Shown here: positions 45,571-56,744 of the stretch, in pieces
Layout: each line of letters begins with the position of its first letter
How positions within the stretch are numbered: position 1 is the first letter of the stretch
Assembly: GCA_016861165.1 (NCBI GenBank)
Contig: BOKV01000016.1
Span: 1-64,000, forward strand
Direction of reading: 5' to 3'
DNA length: 64,000 bases
Source: Alphaproteobacteria bacterium
GTDB lineage: Bacteria > Pseudomonadota > Alphaproteobacteria > Rhizobiales > Rhizobiaceae
Program-made: the position numbers and the translations under genes
Notes under the pieces: generated by a model
Told to the model about the DNA's origin: nothing
Seen by the model: the letters and a program-made list of their open reading frames with translations, nothing else
The model's database searches: none

Positions 45571-47376
45571 ATGGCTGCTCCCATTCTCCTACTCGACGGC
45601 ATCCGCCTCACCTTCGGGGCCACGCCGTTGCTGACCGGCGCCAGCCTGCAGGTTGAGGCCGGCGACCGCATCTGCCTGGTCGGCCGCAACGGTTCCGGCA
45701 AGTCGACGCTGCTCAAGGTCGCCGCCGGCCTGATCGAGCCCGATGGCGGCGAGCGCTTCGTCCATCCCGGCGCGACGCTGCGCTACCTGCCGCAGGAACC
45801 CGACCTGTCGGGATTCGCTACTGTCGGTGCCTTCGTCGAGGCCGGGCTGGCGCCGGGCGACGACCGCCGCCGCGTCGGTTTCCTGCTCGGCCGGCTCGGG
45901 CTCGACCCGGCGACCTCCACGGCGACACTTTCGGGCGGCGAGGCCCGCCGCGCCGCGCTGGCGCGCACGCTGGCGCCGGAGCCCGATATCCTTCTGCTCG
46001 ACGAGCCGACCAACCATCTCGACCTGCCGGCGATCGAATGGCTTGAGGCCGAACTGGCGGCGATGCGCTCGGCCATCGTCCTGGTCAGTCACGACCGCCG
46101 CTTCCTGTCGGCGCTGTCGCGGCGCACTGTCTGGCTCGACCGCGGCCGGTCGCGCACGCTCGACAAGGGTTTCGCCGCCTTCGAGGAATGGCGCGACGAA
46201 TTGCTGGCCGAGGAGGAGGCCAGCGCTCACCGGCTCGACCGCCGCATCGCCCGCGAGCAGGACTGGATCGTCCACGGCGTGACCGCGAGGCGGCGCCGCA
46301 ACATGCGCCGCGTACGCGAACTGCAGGCGCTGCGGCGCGAGCGCGCCGAAGCGCGCAAGGCGGCCGGACAGGTCCGCCTCGCCGCCGAGGCGACACTGTC
46401 GGGCAAGCTCGTCGCCAGGCTCGACGGCGTGACCAAAGCGTTCGCCGACCGGGCGGTGGTGCGCGACTTCTCCACCATCGTCCATCGCGGCGACCGCATC
46501 GGCATTGTCGGGCCGAACGGCGCCGGCAAGACCACGCTGATCAACCTGATCACCGGCCGGCTGGCGCCCGATGCCGGCGAGGTCCGTCTCGGTGCCAATC
46601 TCGATATCCTCGTCATCGACCAGCAGCGCGCCGCGCTCGACCCGGCGATGACGCTGCGCGAGGCGCTGAGCCAGGGCGGCGGCGACCATGTCGAGGTCGG
46701 CGGTGCGCGCAGGCATGTGATGGGCTACATGCAGGACTTCCTGTTTTCGCCCGAGCAGGCCGGCACGCCGGTCGCGGCGCTTTCGGGCGGCGAGCGCGGC
46801 CGCCTGATGCTGGCGCGCGGGCTGAGCCGACCGTCCAACCTGCTCGTCCTCGACGAGCCGACCAACGACCTCGACCTCGAAACCCTCGACCTTCTGCAGG
46901 AATTCCTTGCCGACTATGCCGGCACCGTGCTGCTGGTCAGCCACGACCGCGATTTCCTCGACCGGGTCTGCACCGCCATCTTCGCCAGCGACGGCGACGG
47001 CACCTGGCGCGAATATGCCGGCGGCTATTCCGACATGGTGGCGCAGAAGGGCTCTGGCGTGGCCGCCCGTCAGGTCCGCCAGCCGGCGCTGACGCGCGAG
47101 GCGGCGTCCCATCCGCGGTCGACCGGCCCGGCTGCGCCGCGCAAGCTCTCCTTCAACCAGAAGCACGCGCTGGCGACGTTGCCCGGCGAGATGAAGGCGA
47201 TCGAGGCCGAGATCGGTCGGCTGAGAGCGGAACTGTCCGACCCGGACCTCTATCGGCGCGAGCCGGCAAGGTTCGGCGAGTTGGCCGCCAAGCTCGCCGA
47301 AACCGAGGCGGCGCTGGCGCGCAAGGAGGAAGAGTGGCTGGAGCTGGAAATCCTGCGCGAATCGATCGAGGGCTGA
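45571..47376 (+). CDS. ABC-F family ATPase (Uup-like)
   Basis: A 601-residue soluble protein with two ABC ATPase domains and no membrane segment. Domain 1: Walker A GRNGSGKSTLLK, signature LSGGEARRAALAR, Walker B ILLLDEPTNHLD. A linker of about 80 Arg-rich residues follows. Domain 2: GPNGAGKTTLINL, LSGGERGRLMLARG, LLVLDEPTNDLD. The C-terminal coiled coil (KLSFNQKHALATLPGEMKAIEAEI to EEEWLELE) is characteristic of Uup, which acts on ribosomes or branched DNA. EPTNDLD in the second site matches Uup. Confidence 0.93.
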   Translation: MAAPILLLDGIRLTFGATPLLTGASLQVEAGDRICLVGRNGSGKSTLLKVAAGLIEPDGGERFVHPGATLRYLPQEPDLSGFATVGAFVEAGLAPGDDRRRVGFLLGRLGLDPATSTATLSGGEARRAALARTLAPEPDILLLDEPTNHLDLPAIEWLEAELAAMRSAIVLVSHDRRFLSALSRRTVWLDRGRSRTLDKGFAAFEEWRDELLAEEEASAHRLDRRIAREQDWIVHGVTARRRRNMRRVRELQALRRERAEARKAAGQVRLAAEATLSGKLVARLDGVTKAFADRAVVRDFSTIVHRGDRIGIVGPNGAGKTTLINLITGRLAPDAGEVRLGANLDILVIDQQRAALDPAMTLREALSQGGGDHVEVGGARRHVMGYMQDFLFSPEQAGTPVAALSGGERGRLMLARGLSRPSNLLVLDEPTNDLDLETLDLLQEFLADYAGTVLLVSHDRDFLDRVCTAIFASDGDGTWREYAGGYSDMVAQKGSGVAARQVRQPALTREAASHPRSTGPAAPRKLSFNQKHALATLPGEMKAIEAEIGRLRAELSDPDLYRREPARFGELAAKLAETEAALARKEEEWLELEILRESIEG

Positions 47377-47388
47377 ACGGGCCGGCCG

Positions 47389-48282
47389 TCAGGCGATGAA
47401 GATGAGCGCCATGCCCGCCGTCGCCAGAAGCGCACCGAGCCAGGCCGCCGGCGCCGGCATCTCGCGCGTGCGCCACCAGATCAGCGGCAGGATGAGCACC
47501 GGCGCCATCGCCGACAATGTCGACACGATGCCGACCTCGCCACCCGAGAGCGCGAACAGGACGAGGGTCATGCCGAGCGCCATCGCCAGCACGCCGGAAA
47601 AGGCGGTGACCACGGCGACCGAGGCGGTGAGCGGCGCGGCCGGCTTCAGTCGGTCGCCCGTCGCCCACAGCGCCACGTAGAAACAGGCGACAGCGGCCGC
47701 GACCCGCAAGGCCGAGACCGCCACCGGATCGGCCCCGGCCGCCATGACCGGGCGGGCGATCAGCGAGCCGATGGCCTGGCACAGCGCCGCGCCGAGGCCG
47801 ATGGCGACGCCGACCGCCAGCGAACCCTTGATGCTCTCCCACTGGTGGAGCTGCGAACGGCGCTTGCCGAAAACGATGGCGAGGACAACGCCGGCGACGA
47901 CAATGCCGATGCCGGCGGTCTCCTGCGCGGTCAGCACCTCGTCGAGGACGAGCCAGCCGAGCATGACCGAGATCGGCGCGTGCATGGAGAAGACGATCGA
48001 CGACCGCCGCGGGCCGATGCGGTTCAGCGCCATGAACAGCATGGTGTCGCCGACGAAGACGCCGATTATGCCCGACAGCACGACCGGGGCGAGCTGGTCA
48101 GGCGCGATCGACCGCCAGCTGCCGGCCAGAGCCACCCAGGCGGCCAGCAGCACCAGCACCATCGCCATGCGGATGCGGGTGAAGGCGACCGGCCCGAGAT
48201 GGGCGACCGGCGCGGCCGAGACGATGCCCGACAGCGCCCAGCAGGCGGCGGCGGCGACCGCCGCCATTTCGTGGACCGGCAT
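47389..48282 (-). CDS. EamA/DMT family transporter
   Basis: A 297-residue membrane protein with about ten segments, made of two EamA repeats (first: AACWALSGIVSAAPVAHLGPVAFTRIRMAMVLVLLA; second: VGVAIGLGAALCQAIGSLIA). Members export metabolites such as amino acids; substrate unknown. It follows the MFS gene by nine bases on the same strand, probably co-transcribed. Confidence 0.9.
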   Translation of the reverse strand: MPVHEMAAVAAAACWALSGIVSAAPVAHLGPVAFTRIRMAMVLVLLAAWVALAGSWRSIAPDQLAPVVLSGIIGVFVGDTMLFMALNRIGPRRSSIVFSMHAPISVMLGWLVLDEVLTAQETAGIGIVVAGVVLAIVFGKRRSQLHQWESIKGSLAVGVAIGLGAALCQAIGSLIARPVMAAGADPVAVSALRVAAAVACFYVALWATGDRLKPAAPLTASVAVVTAFSGVLAMALGMTLVLFALSGGEVGIVSTLSAMAPVLILPLIWWRTREMPAPAAWLGALLATAGMALIFIA

Positions 48283-48291
48283 GGGGCCTTC

Positions 48292-49491
48292 CTACATCCG
48301 TTTCGGCAGATAGACCCACGTCAGCAGCCCGGTCGCCACCAGCACCGCCGCCAGCACCCAGAACGCGCCGGAAAAGCCGAACAGGGCGAAGGCGAAGACG
48401 TAGATAAAGGGCGGCAGCAGTTCCGAGGCGTCGAGATAGGTGCGATAGATCGTCGTCATCTGCGGCCGCTCATGAGCCCGGACCGCGCGCAGGAACGGGA
48501 TCGGCCCCAGCCCGTCGAGCATGGCGATGAAGAACGATGCGGCGACGATCAGGACGCCGGCCATGATGGCGTGATCGGTGCCGGCCATGCCGACGCCGAC
48601 GACGAAGACCGCCGCGCCCCAGAAGGCCAGCGTGATCATGAAGCGCAGCGAATGGCGCCGCGCCCACTCGGTGACCAGCAGGTTGTTGAACAGCATGGCG
48701 TTGCCGGCGGCGATGGCGATGCCGCCGGCGAGCGCGCCGGCATTGCCCTCGACCATCAGGATCGGCGTGTAGACGAAGAAGGTCACCCAGAACACCGAAC
48801 GCGAGAAGGCGATCGTCCATGCCAGGCGCAGGCGCGGCTGCGACCAGAAGCGGCCGAGCGAGGCGAACGGGCTCGGCGGCGTGATCTTGCCGGGGCGGAT
48901 CGGCCCCTTCTCGCTCATGCGCAGGTACCAGAACAGCACGAGCAGCAGGGCCGAGAAGACGGCCGGTACCACGCCGGCCGCCCAGATGCCGAAACGCTGG
49001 TAGAGCCAGACCCCGGCGAGCGGCGCCGCCATCCAGGCCAGCGTCGACACCGCGTAGCGCAGCGGTTCGGAGCGGACCAGTTCGGTCTTGCGGATGTAGT
49101 CCATGATGTAGAGGTTGAGCGTGATGTTGAGCGTGGCCGCGCCGAAGGTGCGCGCGAACATCGACCCGACCTGGCCGAACGGCGTGTCGAGCGCCAGCAG
49201 GGCACCGCAGGCGGCGATGGCGAGCCCGCCGACCGTGTAGCTCCAGCGCCGCGACAGGGCGCGGATCATGTAGGGGATGGTGAACGACGTGGCGAGCGCG
49301 GCGAGCGCCACGCAGGTGTAGACCCAGCTCACCGTCTCCTTGTCGCCGAACAGCGCATAGGCATGCAGCGGCAGCACCGTGGCGACCGAGGCGCGCGCGA
49401 TCGATTCGACGAAGAACAGCAGCGCGAACGCCCAGGCCGCCTGCCCGGGCGCAGTCGAGATCCAGACGGGGTGACGGACGTGGAACGCCAC
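48292..49491 (-). CDS. MFS transporter
   Basis: A 399-residue major facilitator with about twelve membrane segments, beginning AWAFALLFFVESIARASVATVLPL. The typical loop 2-3 motif is weak here (MIRALSRRWSYTVGGLAI). Substrate unknown. The two-gene arrangement with the EamA transporter suggests a shared export function. Confidence 0.85.
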   Translation of the reverse strand: MAFHVRHPVWISTAPGQAAWAFALLFFVESIARASVATVLPLHAYALFGDKETVSWVYTCVALAALATSFTIPYMIRALSRRWSYTVGGLAIAACGALLALDTPFGQVGSMFARTFGAATLNITLNLYIMDYIRKTELVRSEPLRYAVSTLAWMAAPLAGVWLYQRFGIWAAGVVPAVFSALLLVLFWYLRMSEKGPIRPGKITPPSPFASLGRFWSQPRLRLAWTIAFSRSVFWVTFFVYTPILMVEGNAGALAGGIAIAAGNAMLFNNLLVTEWARRHSLRFMITLAFWGAAVFVVGVGMAGTDHAIMAGVLIVAASFFIAMLDGLGPIPFLRAVRAHERPQMTTIYRTYLDASELLPPFIYVFAFALFGFSGAFWVLAAVLVATGLLTWVYLPKRM

Positions 49492-49661
49492 GGAACGGGC
49501 TCAGCGGAGTGACATGCACCGATCTGAATTCATAGACGCGACCGGCACGGCCCGTTTAGCGGGAAAGCGGCACGTTGCAACCGGATTCTGCTTTTCGCGC
49601 GGGCAGCATGCCCAATCTCCGGGCAGCGGCGCGCCTGGCGCGACGACCGGTCGCGGCCGGG

Positions 49662-53398
<3,737 letters not shown>

Positions 53399-53552
53399 CA
53401 CGAAAGCTCCACCCGCCACCTATGGGAGATCGGCCATTGCGCGCAACGACGGCCGGCACCAAATCGGGGGTCGGGCTTCAATAGAACGCCATTCATGACC
53501 TTAACAAGGCACGCCGCCTCGCCGCCGGCCGACCTCCTGACAGCAACCGACC

Positions 53553-54029
53553 ATGCCCGACCTCGCCCTCTACCAGCCCGACATCGCCGGCAATACCGGT
53601 GCGCTGATGCGGCTTGCCGCCTGCATGGGCGTGACGCTGCACATCGTCGAGCCGGCCGGCTTCCATCTCGACGACCGGGCGCTGAAGCGCGCCGGCATGG
53701 ACTATCTCGACATCGCCGCTGTCGCCCGACACCTCGACTGGGACGGCTTCGAGGCCTGGCGCGGCACCAGTGGACGCCGGCTGGTGCTGATGACCACCGC
53801 CGCCGGCATGGCCTATACCGATTTCGCCTTCCATCACGATGATCTGATCCTGCTCGGCCGCGAATCGGCCGGCGTGCCGCGTCAGGTCCATGCTTGCGCC
53901 GACCACCGGCTGGTCATCCCGATGGCGGCCGGGGGGCGATCGCTCAACGTCGCGCTCGCCGGCGCCATGGTGCTGGGCGAAGCCATCAGGCAGACCGGGC
54001 GAGCCGGGCGGTTGCCGCCTCGTAGTTGA
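53553..54029 (+). CDS. trmL: tRNA (cytidine(34)-2'-O)-methyltransferase
   Basis: A 158-residue SPOUT methyltransferase that 2'-O-methylates the wobble base of certain leucine tRNAs. The N-terminus ALYQPDIAGNTGALMRLAACMG and the knot region LLGRESAGVPRQVH and RLVIPMAAGGRSLNVALAGAMVLGEA are diagnostic. The C-terminus overlaps the convergent DUF5519 gene by 44 bases. Confidence 0.95.
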   Translation: MPDLALYQPDIAGNTGALMRLAACMGVTLHIVEPAGFHLDDRALKRAGMDYLDIAAVARHLDWDGFEAWRGTSGRRLVLMTTAAGMAYTDFAFHHDDLILLGRESAGVPRQVHACADHRLVIPMAAGGRSLNVALAGAMVLGEAIRQTGRAGRLPPRS

Positions 54030-54324
54030 GACGCATCAGCGCGATCACCTCGTCGATGTCGGCTTGGCCGCCGATGCGCCGGGCCGCCGGGCCCTGCCGA
54101 TGCGGAAAGATCGGGTGGGGCTCGATGCGCCCGGTCGCCTTCAATTCGACCCACAAGGCCTTGTCAAAGACGAAATGGGCGGCGCCGTCGCCGTGCAGGT
54201 GGCCGATTTCGCGGCCACCGACCCTGAAGGCGAATTCGCCGTGGCGGCCGAAGCCGGCCGTCACCCCCGGCCAGGAGAGGACCGTATCGGTGATGCGTTC
54301 GCTCGGGGAAGGTTGCCTGTCCAT
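53986..54324 (-). CDS. DUF5519/luciferase-domain protein
   Basis: A 112-residue protein of the DUF5519 family (named 'luciferase domain'): FGRHGEFAFRVGGREIGHLHGDGAAHFVFDKALWVEL, and HPIFPHRQGPAARRI. Its biochemical role is unknown. AGGAGG lies six bases ahead of ATG 54324 (or three ahead of ATG 54327). It is divergent from soxR, with the SoxR box between, so it is the likely SoxR target. Confidence 0.85.
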   Translation of the reverse strand: MDRQPSPSERITDTVLSWPGVTAGFGRHGEFAFRVGGREIGHLHGDGAAHFVFDKALWVELKATGRIEPHPIFPHRQGPAARRIGGQADIDEVIALMRLNYEAATARLARSA

Positions 54325-54383
54325 CATGTTCCTCCTCGCCCTTCGGGACGGTTGCGTTGCGATCGTTAATTAGATAGAAGTTT

Positions 54384-54393
54384 AAGTTAACTT
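54384..54393. promoter_or_regulatory. SoxR box
   Basis: The core AAGTTAACTT is a perfect 10-base palindrome and matches the centre of the E. coli SoxR site (CAAGTTAACTTG). Placed between the divergent soxR and DUF5519 genes, in an otherwise AT-rich 85-base gap. Confidence 0.85.
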
Positions 54394-54409
54394 TAGATCA
54401 AGGGACAAA

Positions 54410-54880
54410 ATGCCGGGCTTTCCGATCCGACTGCCCAGGACCATCACCATCGGCGAGGTGGCGCGGCGCAGCGGCGTCGCCGCCTCGGCGCTACGCTTCT
54501 ACGAGGACAGGGGGCTGATCGCCTCCGAGCGCGCCGGTTCCGGCCATCGCCGCTTTCCCCGACATGTGCTCAGGCGCATCGCCTTCATCGTCTTTGCCCA
54601 GCGCATCGGGCTGACGCTGGACGAGATCGGCGCCGAACTCGGCAAGCTGCCGCAGGGCCGCACGCCGACGCGGGCCGACTGGCGGCGGCTGTCAAGCGGC
54701 TGGAGCGGGCGTATCGACGCCCGCATCGCCGAACTGCAGCGATTGAAGTCCGGTCTGACCGAATGCATCGGCTGCGGCTGCCTGTCGCTCGAACGCTGCC
54801 GGCTCGCCAATCCCGCCGACCGCGCCGGCATCAACGGCCCTGGCGCCCGCTACTGGCTGGGCGACCGCCCGGGCAGTTGA
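54410..54880 (+). CDS. soxR: Redox-sensitive transcriptional activator SoxR
   Basis: A 156-residue MerR-family regulator. The helix-turn-helix is TITIGEVARRSGVAASALRFYEDRGLI; the [2Fe-2S] cluster cysteines are CIGCGCLSLERC (residues about 120-131). It responds to superoxide or redox-cycling compounds. ATG 54410 follows AAGGGA. In non-enteric bacteria SoxR acts directly on a few genes, and DUF5519 is the one next to the box. Confidence 0.96.
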   Translation: MPGFPIRLPRTITIGEVARRSGVAASALRFYEDRGLIASERAGSGHRRFPRHVLRRIAFIVFAQRIGLTLDEIGAELGKLPQGRTPTRADWRRLSSGWSGRIDARIAELQRLKSGLTECIGCGCLSLERCRLANPADRAGINGPGARYWLGDRPGS

Positions 54881-54889
54881 ACGTGCCGC

Positions 54890-55180
54890 TCAGTCGGCCG
54901 TCGGCAGCCGGCGCATGGTGAACTCGATGATGTCGCCTGGCAGCACCCGCCAGCTCTCCACTTCGGTCGCGTAGGCGGCCCTGGGATACTTGCGGTAATA
55001 TTCGCGCGCCATGGCGCGGGCCTCGGCGCGCGGCAGCGTCCAGCTCTGGCGGGTCCAGGCGCCGGAATCCGGCCTGGCGTCGGCCCTGCGCTGGCTCCAG
55101 GCGAGATTGCGCTCGCGCAGCCCTTCAAGCCGGGCCGACTGGTCCGATGGGTGCCTGTCCTTGCCGGAGCGCTCGTTCAT
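54890..55180 (-). CDS. Hypothetical protein, 96 residues
   Basis: An Arg-rich, soluble protein, MNERSGKDRHPSDQSARLEG to DIIEFTMRRLPTAD, with RRADARPDSGAWTRQSW and AREYYRKYPRAAYATEVESW in the middle. No family recognised. ATG 55180 is a guess; the open frame continues upstream. It converges with soxR (nine bases apart). Confidence 0.55.
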   Translation of the reverse strand: MNERSGKDRHPSDQSARLEGLRERNLAWSQRRADARPDSGAWTRQSWTLPRAEARAMAREYYRKYPRAAYATEVESWRVLPGDIIEFTMRRLPTAD

Positions 55181-55344
55181 TGCTCGGCCGCTTCTGCTGC
55201 TCTTGTACAGCAGGCGGCGGATTGACGCCCGAGTCAAGAGGATGTCTGGGCGCGGCTTGGGCGCGGCCCGGGCGCCGTTTACGAGAGCCCGTATGTCAGT
55301 GCTGGAGGATGCCCGATGAGCTAAGGGCCGAGCGATCTTCACGC

Positions 55345-55366
55345 AGGTAGCTGCCGGAGGCTACCT
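55345..55366. promoter_or_regulatory. Operator of the toxin-antitoxin pair
   Basis: Inverted repeat AGGTAGC (55345-55351) and GCTACCT (55360-55366) with an 8-base spacer, ending six bases before the antitoxin ATG. Such dyads are bound by the antitoxin or toxin-antitoxin complex for autorepression. Confidence 0.75.
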
Positions 55367-55372
55367 TATCCC

Positions 55373-55660
55373 ATGCGCTCGGTGGGCCTAAAGATACTCA
55401 AGAACAAGCTCAGCGAATATGTGCGCCTGGCCGCTGGCGGCGAGACGGTACTGGTCACCGACCGCGACCAGGTGGTGGCCGAACTCGGTCCTCCCGCACC
55501 CGGCCGCGCCGCACCGCTGGCGGATGCCATGCTCGCCGACGCCGTTCGCAGGGGATATTTGACGCCACCCGTGCTGGCCCCCGGCGAGCCGCCGCGACGC
55601 CCGGTCTTGCCTTTCGCCGAACTGGCGGCCGACCTTGATGCCGCGCGTCAAGAGCGGTGA
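55373..55660 (+). CDS. Phd/YefM-type antitoxin
   Basis: A 95-residue antitoxin. The N-terminal DNA-binding fold reads VGLKILKNKLSEYVRLAAGGETVLVTDRDQVVAEL, typical of Phd/YefM; the Pro-rich C-terminus (PPRRPVLPFAELAADLDAARQ) should bind the toxin. Its stop overlaps the toxin start (TGATG). Confidence 0.9.
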   Translation: MRSVGLKILKNKLSEYVRLAAGGETVLVTDRDQVVAELGPPAPGRAAPLADAMLADAVRRGYLTPPVLAPGEPPRRPVLPFAELAADLDAARQER

Positions 55661-56046
55661 TGATCTATCTGGACACGTCGGTAGCGCTTGCCCAGCTGCT
55701 GGCCGAGGACCGGGCACCACCGGAAAGCCTCTGGCAGGAAACGCTCGTTTCCAGCCGTCTTCTGCAATACGAAGTCTGGAACCGGCTTCACGCACGCGGG
55801 CTCGGGCAATCGCACGGCGAGGATGCCCGCCTTCTGATCGGCCGCGTCGCCCTGATCGAACTGGTGCCGCCGGTCCTTGCGCGCTCACTCGAGCCGTTCC
55901 CCTCGCCGGTGCAAACCCTCGATGCGCTGCATCTGGCATCCATGGAGTTTCTTCGGGCGCGCGGGCAGGCGGTCCAACTGGCCAGCTATGATGAGCGCAC
56001 GATCGCAGCGGCGCGGGCGCTGGGCGTTCCCGTGCTGGCGCTCTGA
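55660..56046 (+). CDS. VapC-like PIN domain toxin
   Basis: A 128-residue PIN-domain ribonuclease: MIYLDTSVALAQLLAEDR with the first Asp, YEVWNRLHARG with Glu, TLDALHLASM with Asp and SYDERTIAAARALGVPVL with the final Asp. All four acidic positions are present, so it is probably active. Translation is coupled to the antitoxin. Confidence 0.92.
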   Translation: MIYLDTSVALAQLLAEDRAPPESLWQETLVSSRLLQYEVWNRLHARGLGQSHGEDARLLIGRVALIELVPPVLARSLEPFPSPVQTLDALHLASMEFLRARGQAVQLASYDERTIAAARALGVPVLAL

Positions 56047-56061
56047 GCGACAGCCGCGTCG

Positions 56062-56478
56062 CTACTGCTCGGCAGCGTAGCGGATGAGCGGCTCGGGGTC
56101 GCGCTCGCGGCGCGGCGCGAGCCCGTCGGTCAGGCCGCGCCAGGCTCGCGTGACCACCTTCCTCGTGGCGCCGATGAAACGGCGGGTGGTCTCGGCCGCC
56201 CAGCGCAGCGGACCGCGCGGCTTCGCTTCCTCCGGCATCATCACCACCTTCGGCGCGCCGTCCTCGACCGGCGGCTCGCCCGCGATGGCGTGCGGCGGCT
56301 CGCAGACGGCAATCACGTCGGGATAGCCGGCCGAGCCGGTCTTCATGAGCTCGGCTTCCATGCGGGCCTCGCACTCGGCCCGGCTCACAAAGGGCTGCTC
56401 GACCGTGCGGATATATTCGCAGGCGGCTTCCCCCTGCCCGCAGCCCAGAATGGTCATGACAATGATGGCGGCGTTCAT
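56062..56478 (-). CDS. Hypothetical exported or membrane-anchored protein
   Basis: A 138-residue protein. The N-terminus MNAAIIVMTILGCGQGEAACE is a short hydrophobic segment, which could be a signal peptide; cysteines at about 13, 20, 36 and 58 could form disulfides. The C-terminus is Arg/Lys-rich. AAGGAAG lies before ATG 56478. No family recognised. It is divergent from cpdB. Confidence 0.6.
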   Translation of the reverse strand: MNAAIIVMTILGCGQGEAACEYIRTVEQPFVSRAECEARMEAELMKTGSAGYPDVIAVCEPPHAIAGEPPVEDGAPKVVMMPEEAKPRGPLRWAAETTRRFIGATRKVVTRAWRGLTDGLAPRRERDPEPLIRYAAEQ

Positions 56479-56744
56479 GGCGGCTTCCTTCCGGTCCCGT
56501 TCCTGGGCCGGCAAATCGGCACCGGCATGGCGCCAATGCGGCCTCATTCGGGCAATCGCGGCGAGCCGCCGGAAAATTTTCCATCCGGTCAAAAAAGCCG
56601 GATGACAACCGGCCGAAACGGGTTCATCGTGGCGTCACCCGGGCGGCCTAGATGCAGTCCTCGTCAAGGCCGCCGGCGCTGGCCGGCATCGGCAGCGTCC
56701 GCCTTCACAACCGCCAATTCAACGAAAACCGGCAGGAGGCCGTC

